16,720 nucleotides of DNA, taken from an uncultured Eubacteriales bacterium (GTDB taxonomy: Bacteria > Bacillota > Clostridia > Peptostreptococcales > Anaerovoracaceae). Under the pieces are notes generated by a model. It was not told the origin of the DNA. It made no database searches and saw nothing but the letters and a program-made list of their open reading frames with translations. Shown here in pieces: positions 7,231-14,848 of this stretch. The DNA is taken from contig CACWYF010000028.1 of assembly GCA_902765035.1 (NCBI GenBank), positions 1 through 16,720 of the forward strand, given 5' to 3'. Position 1 is the first letter of the stretch. Each line of letters begins with the position of its first letter. Both the position numbers and the translations under genes were made by a program.

Positions 7231-7710
7231 TCAGCTCTTCTTCTTTTTCTTTTCCTTTTTCTTCTTCCGGCCTTTGCCGCTTCTCTTCGCAGCCTTGCTT
7301 CCGAACTCGCTCGCGGTCCTCTCGAAGACCGCTGAGTAATATGACTTTCCGGTCTTCTTCCTCTTCCGGTCAAAATACGGGAGTCTGTTCCATGCGAAAG
7401 ACGGTATCCCTACGAGAAGCAGATACGCAGGTCCGAGCAGAAGTGACTGAATGGTATGTCCGTATTCGTGCTCCAGGAGAAAATCGCTTACCTTCACAGG
7501 TTCCCGCTTCTCTGCAGGTACGAAAACGAACTTGCCGAGAGATACTCCGCTGTCCCTGTCCCAGGCAGTGACCTTAGCCCCGTTATAGTCGAAGTGCGGG
7601 TCCTTTCTGTGCCTGAGGTACAGGCCTGCTCCGGCAAGTGTCTGCGGAAGTCCCCACGTCCACTGCGCTGCTGTATACAGTGCTTTTTTCAGCTTTCTTT
7701 TATCCACCAT
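7231..7710 (-). CDS. Small HEYGH-motif protein, putative membrane-associated metalloprotease-like, with poly-lysine tail
   Basis: A 159-residue protein carrying HEYGH at residues 81-85, the HExxH zinc-protease signature, followed by TIQSLLLGPAYLLLVGIPSFAWNRL, a hydrophobic helix. Glu130 or Glu135 in the following FERTASEF segment could be a third zinc ligand, as the extra Glu/Asp is in gluzincins. The N-terminal half has GLPQTLAGAGLYL and a short beta-rich stretch. The last ~12 residues are almost all lysine. It is much shorter than classical M48 proteases, so activity is unproven and no substrate can be named. It is the last gene of the minus-strand operon, starting 9 bases after the mscS-like stop, with a poor ribosome binding site that suggests translational coupling. 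Confidence 0.65.
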   Translation of the reverse strand: MVDKRKLKKALYTAAQWTWGLPQTLAGAGLYLRHRKDPHFDYNGAKVTAWDRDSGVSLGKFVFVPAEKREPVKVSDFLLEHEYGHTIQSLLLGPAYLLLVGIPSFAWNRLPYFDRKRKKTGKSYYSAVFERTASEFGSKAAKRSGKGRKKKKEKKKKKS

Positions 7711-7719
7711 CGGCTTACA

Positions 7720-8547
7720 TTAACCAACTTTGACAGGTGTCGATGGACCGGAGATCTCTGCAGCGCCGAGTGCTGTCGGGATCTCTCTCATGAGTTCGAA
7801 GTATACATCCCAGTAGTCAGCCGTTTTGCACCATACTCTTACGGTGTACTCAAGTCCGCCAGGGATGCCTGCTACAGGCTGTACATCCGGTGCAGGATCA
7901 GCCATCGCCTTGTCGGTAGCGACGATGACCTTCATGATGGTTGCCTGTACCTTCTTTATCGGCTCAGAGCCTGCAATATTGAAGGTAAGGTCTACTCTTC
8001 TCAGTTCCTCTGCGCTGCAGTTTGAGATATTCGAATTCATCAGCGAACCGTTAGGGATGGATACGATCTTGTTGTCCACTGTATTGAGCACTGTATAGAA
8101 GGTGGAGATGCTCTTGACCGTGCCTTCCTCGCCGCCTGCGATGATATAGTCGCCTACGTTGAAAGGTCTGAAGACAAGGAGCATGATGCCGCCTGCCAGA
8201 TTGGAAAGTGAACCCTGCAGAGCCATGCCTACAGCAACACCTGCCGATGCCAGAACTGTGATGACAGATGCCATCGGAACACCGAGCTCGCTGATGATAG
8301 CTACTACAAGCACTACATACAGCACAGCCTTGATAATATTCCTTATATAGCTCTTGGCAGTATCATCCAGTTTGCTCACCGAATGCATCTTGTCGACCAT
8401 CTTCATGAGCTTTCCGATGATGAACTTTCCCACTATGTAGATCAGGATCGCTATAAGAATCTTGACCCCCGCGGTTGTGCACAGCTCGACGAGCTTGTCG
8501 AGGAATGCATCCATTCTGCTTACCTGAGCAGCTAATTCATTATTCAT
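7720..8547 (-). CDS. mscS: MscS family small-conductance mechanosensitive channel
   Basis: A 275-residue protein with the MscS layout: two N-terminal membrane helices (about residues 26-46 and 68-90), then the pore-lining TM3 (ASAGVAVGMALQGSLSNLAGGIMLLVFRPFNVGDYI), then the soluble beta and alpha/beta domains (VDNKIVSIPNGSLMNSNISN). Channels of this family open under membrane tension during hypo-osmotic shock and release solutes. The length matches E. coli MscS (286 residues). It starts 5 bases after the tagD-like stop, with AAAGAGG inside the end of that gene, so it is in the same operon. Confidence 0.93.
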   Translation of the reverse strand: MNNELAAQVSRMDAFLDKLVELCTTAGVKILIAILIYIVGKFIIGKLMKMVDKMHSVSKLDDTAKSYIRNIIKAVLYVVLVVAIISELGVPMASVITVLASAGVAVGMALQGSLSNLAGGIMLLVFRPFNVGDYIIAGGEEGTVKSISTFYTVLNTVDNKIVSIPNGSLMNSNISNCSAEELRRVDLTFNIAGSEPIKKVQATIMKVIVATDKAMADPAPDVQPVAGIPGGLEYTVRVWCKTADYWDVYFELMREIPTALGAAEISGPSTPVKVG

Positions 8548-8552
8548 TTAAT

Positions 8553-9017
8553 TTACCTCTTTCCCTTTCCCGGGTCTGTGTTGATCTCATCATGGGACGT
8601 CTTTGACTCACCGTCCACTGCATTGGCATCATAGAGATCCTTCTTGATCTGGCTGCTGCTGATCTCAGGAGTTCTCGGAAGGTATACAACTTCCACTCCC
8701 TCATCTTTGAGGAAATCGAATTTGCCTTCCCAGTCGTCACCGATAACAAAGGTATCGATGTGATATTCGTGCATGTCAGTCCTCTTCTGATCCCAGCTCT
8801 CTTCCGGAATGACCAGATCCACATATCTGATGGATTCTACAAGAGCCTTGCGCTGCTCATATGAGAAATAGCACTTCTTACGCTTTTCATCCCAGTTGAA
8901 CTCATCAGTCGAAATAGCAACGATGAGATAGTCTCCGAGAGCCTTGGCTCTCCTGAGCAGATTGATGTGTCCGTAGTGGAGCAGGTCATATGTTCCGTAC
9001 GTAATTACTCTCTTCAT
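8553..9017 (-). CDS. tagD: TagD-like glycerol-3-phosphate cytidylyltransferase
   Basis: A nucleotidyltransferase of 154 residues. [18 protein letters not shown] contains the HxGH nucleotide-binding motif (HYGH, residues 14-17), and [12 protein letters not shown] near the C-terminus is the counterpart of the RTxGISTT signature. TagD makes CDP-glycerol from CTP and glycerol 3-phosphate for teichoic acid or other glycerol-phosphate polymers. The catalytic domain covers about 130 residues, the usual family length. The extra ~22-residue polar tail is unusual and overlaps the ribosome binding region of the next gene. GGGGG lies 5 bases before the ATG. No other teichoic acid genes are in the window, so the CDP-glycerol product is inferred from similarity alone; other cytidylyltransferase substrates are possible. 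Confidence 0.85.
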   Translation of the reverse strand: MKRVITYGTYDLLHYGHINLLRRAKALGDYLIVAISTDEFNWDEKRKKCYFSYEQRKALVESIRYVDLVIPEESWDQKRTDMHEYHIDTFVIGDDWEGKFDFLKDEGVEVVYLPRTPEISSSQIKKDLYDANAVDGESKTSHDEINTDPGKGKR

Positions 9018-9027
9018 TCTTTTCCCC

Positions 9028-9863
9028 CTAGAAGGAAATGATATCCTTCGTCAGTTCTTCAACAGTAACGTTTTGATTGTGATAACGTTCTCTCTTCTTC
9101 GTGATGTTGCCGAAGTTGATAGCTTCCTTAGGGCAGTACTGTACGCATGCGCAGCATGAAATGCACTTGTCGCCGAATACTACCGCATCACCGGTATATT
9201 TGATATTGCCCATCGGGCATACCTTTGCACACGTCCCGCACTTGATGCAGTTGTCATTCGCTCTGAGTGTCTGACCTTTCATTCTGGCGATCTGCGGCCA
9301 TGCAGCATGCTCTGCTTTATTGAGAACCGCCTTGGACAGCTTCTTAGCGGTGACCTTGCCTGCCTTGATATCCTGTACTATCTTGCCTGTCAGATATTCT
9401 GATCTTGCCTGAGCTTCCTTGGCGCCCATCTTAGGCATCATCAGGTCGTGCGGGAAGAGCCAGATGCAGGTGCACTGATGGCTTACCTTGGCCCAGTACT
9501 TCAGCGGGATGATCTCATTGATCTTGCTGAGGCCCTCACCGAGATATGCAGCGCACTGTCCGATGGCAAAAGTATATGCATCAGGACTTACCTTGATATC
9601 GTGGATATATCTCTCAACGTGACCCGGGAGTCCGCCGCCGTAGCAACCTTGATATCGTGGATATATCTCTCAACGTGACCCGGGAGTCCGCCGCCGTAGC
9701 ACGGAACAACGAATCCTACTCTCTTCGCTTCCCTTACGTCAGTGACAGCCGGATACTTTCTCATCATGATGATATCGGTATCGCCGAGCTCCTTAGCTAT
9801 GTTTTTTGCCATATCCAGGCAGTTTCCTGTACCCGAATAACAGAAAATAACGTTCTCTTTCAT
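9028..9863 (-). pseudogene. EFR1-type flavodoxin-ferredoxin fusion protein, frameshifted by a 56-bp tandem duplication
   Basis: The 5' part (from ATG 9863) encodes a flavodoxin-like domain: FCYSGTGNCLDMAKNIA is the FMN phosphate loop, and VGFVVPCYGGGLPGHVERYI follows. The 3' part encodes two 4Fe-4S clusters, CIKCGTCAKVCP and CISCCACVQYCP. Together this is the EFR1-type arrangement, an electron carrier common in anaerobic Clostridia. As given, the first frame ends at 9588 after KVATAADSRVTLRDISTISR, while the ferredoxin frame continues to 9028 in another phase. Deleting one exact 56-bp copy (9590-9645 or 9646-9701) gives one uninterrupted 259-codon gene reading YIHDIKVSPDAYTFAIGQCAAYLG across the repair. 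The duplication is therefore recent or an assembly error. The strong AGAGGAG before 9863 and the 10-base gap to tagD show it is the first gene of the operon. The ferredoxin part could be separately started at ATG 9441, but without a convincing ribosome binding site. Confidence 0.85.
9590..9701. repeat. Exact 56-bp tandem duplication (9590-9645 and 9646-9701)
   Basis: Both units begin ACCTTGATATCGTGG and end GCCGCCGTAGCA, with no mismatch over 56 bases. Because 56 is not a multiple of three, the second unit shifts the reading frame of the overlapping EFR1-type gene. Confidence 0.95.
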
Positions 9864-10091
9864 TATATCTTTCTCCTCTTACTTTTCCTCTTACCGCCCG
9901 GTCAGCCATATCTTTTTCATCAGCAGTCCGCGGGCCGGTATCACTGTTGTCAATTATTATATTGCTTTTGCCTCTGTCCTGCAATAATCCCCGGTACACC
10001 TGCATGCAAAAACACCACAACGCAGCCCTCATTAATGATATACTTATTATGTATGTAATATGAAGATAACAACGGAAAGGAACTTACAGCT
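9864..10091. other. Divergent intergenic region between the EFR1 operon and the c-di-GMP genes
   Basis: These 228 bases should carry the promoters of both flanking units. A TTGACA (minus strand, near 9952-9947) and AT-rich stretches near 10040-10060 (TTATTATGTATGTAATATG) are candidate promoter elements, but no pair with convincing spacing is visible. I looked for a c-di-GMP riboswitch core here and did not find one. Confidence 0.4.
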
Positions 10092-12365
10092 ATGCCAGAA
10101 AGCCATGTAAAATTCCATTCGATGAACGGCAAGCGCCGCGTACTGATCGTCGATGACGAGATGATCAACAGAGAGATGCTCGGAAACATCCTCAGCGATA
10201 AGTACGAGACAGTATATGCCTGCTCCGGGACCGAAGCGGTAGAGATAATGCAGGAACAGCACGAAACGCTGAGTATAGTCCTGCTCGACCTCATCATGCC
10301 TGACATGTACGGTCTTGATGTCCTCGAAATAATGAAGAGCGACGAGAGGCTCAGAGATCTTCCTGTTATTGTAACGACTTCAGACAGAAAAGCCGAGGTC
10401 GAGAGCCTCAGCCTCGGAGCTATAGATTTCATACCTAAGCCTTATCCGGACCCGGGTGTAATACACGCAAGAGTGCAGCGTACCATCGAGCTGTACGAAG
10501 ACCGTGATACCATCAGAGTCACTGAAAGAGATCAGCTTACCGGTCTTTACAACCGCGACTACTTCTATCACTATGCGGACCAGTATGACATTCACCACAG
10601 GGAAACACCTATGGATGCTATCGTTCTGGATGTCAACCACTTCCACATGATCAACGAGAGGCATGGCAAGGCATACGGTGATACCGTGCTCAGAAGGATA
10701 GGCGAGCTGGTCAGAAACATGGTCATGGAAGACGGAGGAATAGTCTGCAGAAGAGAAGCAGACACCTTCATGATCTACTGCCCTCACCGCTCGGATTATT
10801 CTGATATCCTCGAAGCGGCAAACAGCGGCCTCGCCGGTGATGAGAAGGCCGGTTCAATGATCCGTCTCAGAATGGGTGTCTATGCAAACGCCGACAAGTC
10901 TGTCGATGTTGAGAGAAGATTTGACCGTGCCAAAATGGCGGCAGATGCAGTAAGGAACAATCTGACCAGGAACATTTCGATATATGATGACTCGATGCAC
11001 TCGGGGGAACTCCTCCATGCGCAGCTTCTGGACAACTTCCAGTCTGCCATAGAGCAGCATCAGTTTGAGGTTTTCTATCAGCCTAAATACAACATTCTCG
11101 GCAATGAGCCTGTTCTCTGCAGCGCCGAGGCACTCGTCAGGTGGCAGCATCCCGAGCTCGGCAGGATAAGCCCGGGCGTGTTCATCCCTCTCTTCGAGGA
11201 AAACGGACTTATAAGACAGCTCGACAACTATGTGTGGAAAGCCACCGCCGCTCAGATTTCAGACTGGCGTGAGCGTCTCGGGACATTCGTCCCTGTATCT
11301 GTCAACGTCTCAAGAGTCGACATGTTCGATTCCGACATAGTGAGCACATTCACCTCTATACTGAAAGACTACTCGCTTTCAGCGGAGGATCTTGTTCTTG
11401 AGATAACAGAGTCCGCATATACAGAGGATTCAGAGCAGATCATCGGTGCCGTCAACAGACTCAGAGACTGCGGCTTCCGCATCGAGATGGATGACTTCGG
11501 TACAGGCTACTCATCACTCAACATGCTGACCAGCCTTCCGATCGACGCTCTCAAGCTCGACATGCAGTTCATCCGTTCCGCATTCAGCGCACGCAAGGAT
11601 ACCAGAATGCTGGAAGTCATCCTTGATATTTCCGACTCACTCAGCGTTCCTACGATAGCCGAGGGTGTTGAAACAGCAGAGCAGCTCTTCACACTCAAAT
11701 CCATGGGCTGCGATATAGTGCAGGGATACTACTTCTCAAAGCCGGTTCCGCCGGATGAGTTCGAAGTCTTCCTCAGTAAACGCCGCAGGAAGGACAACGG
11801 AGAAGAGGATCCTCAGGAAAAAGAACTCATGAGCGCCGAATTCCGCAAGATAAGAGCCGCGAGAAGGTCAGGCCGCAAGCACGACCGTTTTGCATATGAC
11901 GCACTGCACGACCCTGTAACAGGGCTCTATAACAGCAGCGCCTATGACATGCTCTACCACGATGCGGATCACGAGCACAGCGCTATACTGATAGCCTCAG
12001 TCAACGGATTCCGCAGCATATGCAAGGAATACGGCATGAAGGCAGGCGATCAGATCCTGCAGCGCACTGCCGAGGCTCTCCGCAGCAATTTCCGTTCAGT
12101 GGATTATGTATGCAGGATAGCCGGAAACGAATTTGCAGTCATAGTCACACGCTGCGACAGTTCAATGAAGGATCTGATCCGCGAGAAGATCGATCTGGCC
12201 AACGGGGCCCTTTCCGTTCCTGAAGGTGGCCTGCCTGCAGTTTCCCTTGCGGTCGGAGCCGCATTCGGTGACCGGGAGAACCCGGCGGGTGACCTGTTCG
12301 AAGATGCAGACGCCGCCCTCATACACCTCAAGGACAGAGACGGCTGTGGCTGCGAATTCTACTGA
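10092..12365 (+). CDS. Response regulator with degenerate GGDEF - active-type EAL - degenerate GGDEF (c-di-GMP phosphodiesterase)
   Basis: A 757-residue cytoplasmic signalling protein. The receiver domain (about 15-135) has the acidic pair Asp21-Asp22, phospho-acceptor Asp66 (LLDLIMPD), Thr95/96 and Lys116, so it should accept a phosphoryl group. A GGDEF-like domain follows (about 145-300) with EADTF in place of GGDEF. The EAL domain (about 312-560) keeps the catalytic set: Glu346 (EALVRW), Asn405, Glu437, Asp467-Asp468 (DDFGTG), Lys488, Glu524 (AEGVE) and Gln544. A basic linker (KRRRK to RRSGRK) leads to a second GGDEF-like domain (about 600-757) with AGNEF. Expected activity is hydrolysis of c-di-GMP to pGpG, controlled by phosphorylation and possibly by GTP binding to the degenerate domains. 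No histidine kinase is in the window. AAAGGA about 11 bases before the ATG is a modest ribosome binding site. The transporter-GGDEF gene follows 80 bases downstream. Confidence 0.92.
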   Translation: MPESHVKFHSMNGKRRVLIVDDEMINREMLGNILSDKYETVYACSGTEAVEIMQEQHETLSIVLLDLIMPDMYGLDVLEIMKSDERLRDLPVIVTTSDRKAEVESLSLGAIDFIPKPYPDPGVIHARVQRTIELYEDRDTIRVTERDQLTGLYNRDYFYHYADQYDIHHRETPMDAIVLDVNHFHMINERHGKAYGDTVLRRIGELVRNMVMEDGGIVCRREADTFMIYCPHRSDYSDILEAANSGLAGDEKAGSMIRLRMGVYANADKSVDVERRFDRAKMAADAVRNNLTRNISIYDDSMHSGELLHAQLLDNFQSAIEQHQFEVFYQPKYNILGNEPVLCSAEALVRWQHPELGRISPGVFIPLFEENGLIRQLDNYVWKATAAQISDWRERLGTFVPVSVNVSRVDMFDSDIVSTFTSILKDYSLSAEDLVLEITESAYTEDSEQIIGAVNRLRDCGFRIEMDDFGTGYSSLNMLTSLPIDALKLDMQFIRSAFSARKDTRMLEVILDISDSLSVPTIAEGVETAEQLFTLKSMGCDIVQGYYFSKPVPPDEFEVFLSKRRRKDNGEEDPQEKELMSAEFRKIRAARRSGRKHDRFAYDALHDPVTGLYNSSAYDMLYHDADHEHSAILIASVNGFRSICKEYGMKAGDQILQRTAEALRSNFRSVDYVCRIAGNEFAVIVTRCDSSMKDLIREKIDLANGALSVPEGGLPAVSLAVGAAFGDRENPAGDLFEDADAALIHLKDRDGCGCEFY

Positions 12366-12445
12366 TCGGCTGAAGCAGTGCGGAATCACTGCATACCGTT
12401 ATAAACAGATTGATTACTACGGAGCTTATCCAGAGGGAAAGTATT

Positions 12446-14719
12446 ATGTCTTCACAGCAATCTAACGCCGCGGGACTGAGTCCGCATATCAGTCCGGCCG
12501 CAGCATGGGCACTTTCGCTTGGCACGACTATAGGCTGGGGATCGCTCGTTGTTACGAGCAACACTTATCTTATCCAGGCCGGACCTGCCGGCAGCATCAT
12601 CGGCCTTATCATCGGAGCAGCCATAATGCTCATCCTGGCCAGGAACTATCACTATATGATGAACGCTTTTCCTGATGCAGGAGGCGCCTATTCGTATGCC
12701 AAGGAAATGTTCGGCTACGATTACGGCTTTCTGACATCATGGTTTCTCGTGCTGACTTACGCAGCGGTACTGTGGGCCAATATCACTTCCCTGCCGCTGT
12801 TTGCAAGATACTTCATCGGTGACATTTTCAGGGCCGGGCATCTGTATACCATATTCGGCTACGAGGTATACGCAGGCGAGATCGTGCTGATATACACAGC
12901 TCTGGCTCTCACCGTGCTCCTTCTTGCCCTGAGCAGAAAGCTGACCTCCTATGTGAATGTCTTTTTCGCTGTCGTTCTGACTGTATGCATAACTGCATGT
13001 TTCATCGGAATGATGACGCATCACGGCAGCTCAGGCATGTCATACGAGCCGGCATTCCTTGAGGACAAGAGCGCTTTGTCCCAGATAGTCCGGATAGCGT
13101 GCATATCTCCGTGGGCCTTCATAGGATTTGAAAATCTGTCCCACTGCGCTGAGGAGCTGACCTTCCCGAGGACCAGAGTACTCCGTATATTTACGGCGGC
13201 TATCGTTACAGCGACGCTGCTCTACATATTCGTTTTCCTCCTGTCAGTATCGGATTATCCGCCTGAATACAGCAGCTGGCTCGAATACATCCGCGACCAC
13301 GGCAATCTGAGCGGCATCAAGGGCCTCCCTGCATTCTATGCAGCTCAGTACTACATGGGTCAGACAGGCGTCAATATACTCATCACCGCTCTGTTCGGGC
13401 TTATAATCACCAGCCTGATCGGCAACTCAGTTGCCCTCAGCAGACTGTTCTACTCACTTTCGAAGGACAGCGTGCTGCCGGGACAGTTTGCCTTCATCAG
13501 CAGAGAGCACATTCCTTCCAGGGCACTTCTTCTTGTCGCTGCAGTCACCCTTCCTATACCTTTCTTCGGAAGGACTGCGATCGGCTGGATAGTTGATGTA
13601 ACGACGATCGGCGCTACTCTCGTATATGCCATCGTCTCGGCATCAGCTCTCAAGCTCGCAGGGATCAGAAAGGACAGGACAGAGGCCGTCACCGGCTGGG
13701 CCGGTCTGATCATTATGGTCCTGTTCGAGGCGTACCTTCTGCTGCCGGGACTTTTCACATCAAGTTCAATGGAGAAGGAAACCTTCTTCCTGTTCGTAAT
13801 GTGGGGCATCCTCGGATTCATATTCTTCAGGAACATCCTGAGGCGCGACAAGGCAAAACGCTTCGGCAAGTCTCTGATCGTATGGATAGGGCTTCTGTCG
13901 ATGGTCCTGCTCATCTCTCTCATCTGGATGAGCCAGTCAATGATGAGTTCCACCAACACCGCAATGGAAAACATCCACTCCTACTACATTTCAGAAGGTG
14001 ATGTTTCGTCAGAGCGGGCAGAAGATGAGGCCTTCATCGAAACGCAGATAGGCGAGCTTCGCGCAGCCAACGGCCGCACCATTTTTGTAGCTACCGGTAT
14101 GTTTGCATTTTCTCTCATGATACTCCTGACCAACTACACATACATGAACAGGAGACAGCGTGAGAGTGAGGAAGCGCTTGGCCACGCCAGAGCGATCGCC
14201 TATAACGACCCTCTGACCGGAGTTAAGAACAAGAGAGCTTTCACCGACCGTGAAAAAGAGATGGATGATCACATCAAAGCCTGGAGTGAAGCATCTTCAG
14301 ATCAGGAAGGTGCATCTCAGACTGAACCTGTTCCGCCGTTCGCAGTCCTCGTTGCAGACCTCAACGGGCTCAAGCATATCAATGACACCTACGGTCACAA
14401 GGCCGGAGATGAATATATCAGGTCTGCCAGCCGGCTCATCTGTGAGAGCTTCCAGCACAGCCCTGTTTACAGGATAGGCGGAGATGAATTCGTGGTCCTG
14501 CTGTCAGGCAGGGATTATGAGAACAGGGATACCATCCTGTCAGACTTCAACAGAACCGTCGAGGCCAACATCGGTACAGACAATGTTGTTGTTGCTGCAG
14601 GTATCTCTGACTATGTGCCGGAACATGACGGATCGGTACATGCCGTATTCGAGCGGGCAGACAATCTCATGTACACAAGAAAGCAGCAGCTCAAGTCTAT
14701 GGGCGCACGCTCAAGATGA
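12446..14719 (+). CDS. APC-family amino-acid-permease-like protein fused to a GGDEF diguanylate cyclase
   Basis: A 757-residue protein. Residues about 15-465 look like a complete 12-helix APC-superfamily permease: the TM1 motif GTTIGWGSLVV, DAGGAYSYAKEMFGYDYGF after TM2, and SPWAFIGFENLSHCAEE near TM6. Two more helices follow, about 476-495 (SLIVWIGLLSMVLLISLIW) and 545-567 (TIFVATGMFAFSLMILLT), around a ~49-residue polar, probably extracytoplasmic loop. A signalling helix (NRRQRESEEALGHARAIAYNDPLTG) leads to a GGDEF domain (about 583-755). Its intact RIGGDEF has the GGDEF motif at residues 678-682, with VADLNGLKHINDTYGHKAGDEY upstream, so it should make c-di-GMP from GTP. The RxxD product-inhibition site is not present (FQHS at that place). 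ATG 12446 is preferred over the upstream TTG because GAGGG lies 8 bases before it. The gene probably shares an operon with the phosphodiesterase gene upstream. Whether it transports or only senses its ligand cannot be read from the sequence. Confidence 0.92.
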   Translation: MSSQQSNAAGLSPHISPAAAWALSLGTTIGWGSLVVTSNTYLIQAGPAGSIIGLIIGAAIMLILARNYHYMMNAFPDAGGAYSYAKEMFGYDYGFLTSWFLVLTYAAVLWANITSLPLFARYFIGDIFRAGHLYTIFGYEVYAGEIVLIYTALALTVLLLALSRKLTSYVNVFFAVVLTVCITACFIGMMTHHGSSGMSYEPAFLEDKSALSQIVRIACISPWAFIGFENLSHCAEELTFPRTRVLRIFTAAIVTATLLYIFVFLLSVSDYPPEYSSWLEYIRDHGNLSGIKGLPAFYAAQYYMGQTGVNILITALFGLIITSLIGNSVALSRLFYSLSKDSVLPGQFAFISREHIPSRALLLVAAVTLPIPFFGRTAIGWIVDVTTIGATLVYAIVSASALKLAGIRKDRTEAVTGWAGLIIMVLFEAYLLLPGLFTSSSMEKETFFLFVMWGILGFIFFRNILRRDKAKRFGKSLIVWIGLLSMVLLISLIWMSQSMMSSTNTAMENIHSYYISEGDVSSERAEDEAFIETQIGELRAANGRTIFVATGMFAFSLMILLTNYTYMNRRQRESEEALGHARAIAYNDPLTGVKNKRAFTDREKEMDDHIKAWSEASSDQEGASQTEPVPPFAVLVADLNGLKHINDTYGHKAGDEYIRSASRLICESFQHSPVYRIGGDEFVVLLSGRDYENRDTILSDFNRTVEANIGTDNVVVAAGISDYVPEHDGSVHAVFERADNLMYTRKQQLKSMGARSR

Positions 14720-14763
14720 TCCGCGGACTTTGATCTGTAATCTTCGCTGAAACATCAGTACAG

Positions 14764-14803
14764 AAAAACCCGGTTCTGCAGCGTTATGCAAAACCGGATT
14801 TTA
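14764..14803. terminator. Bidirectional terminator between the permease-GGDEF gene and atpC
   Basis: CCGGTTCTGCA (14770-14780), loop GCGTTA, and TGCAAAACCGG (14787-14797) form an 11-bp stem with one mismatch. AAAAA precedes it and ATTTTA follows, so it can end both convergent transcripts, including the ATP synthase operon. Confidence 0.85.
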
Positions 14804-14848
14804 TAATGTCATGTTTTTTTGTTCTGTCAGTCCGTATGCAGTTTCAGA

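Noticed and set aside
9588..9701. Programmed ribosomal frameshift as the explanation for the split EFR1 gene
   Set aside because: No slippery heptamer with a downstream structure is needed: the exact tandem copy explains the phase change fully, and deleting it restores the frame.
9448..10058. Plus-strand open frames across the EFR1 gene and the following intergenic region
   Set aside because: They exist partly because of the 56-bp duplication, and none shows a recognisable domain.
9864..10091. Possible c-di-GMP riboswitch before the c-di-GMP genes
   Set aside because: No GEMM-type conserved core or paired stems could be recognised in either orientation.
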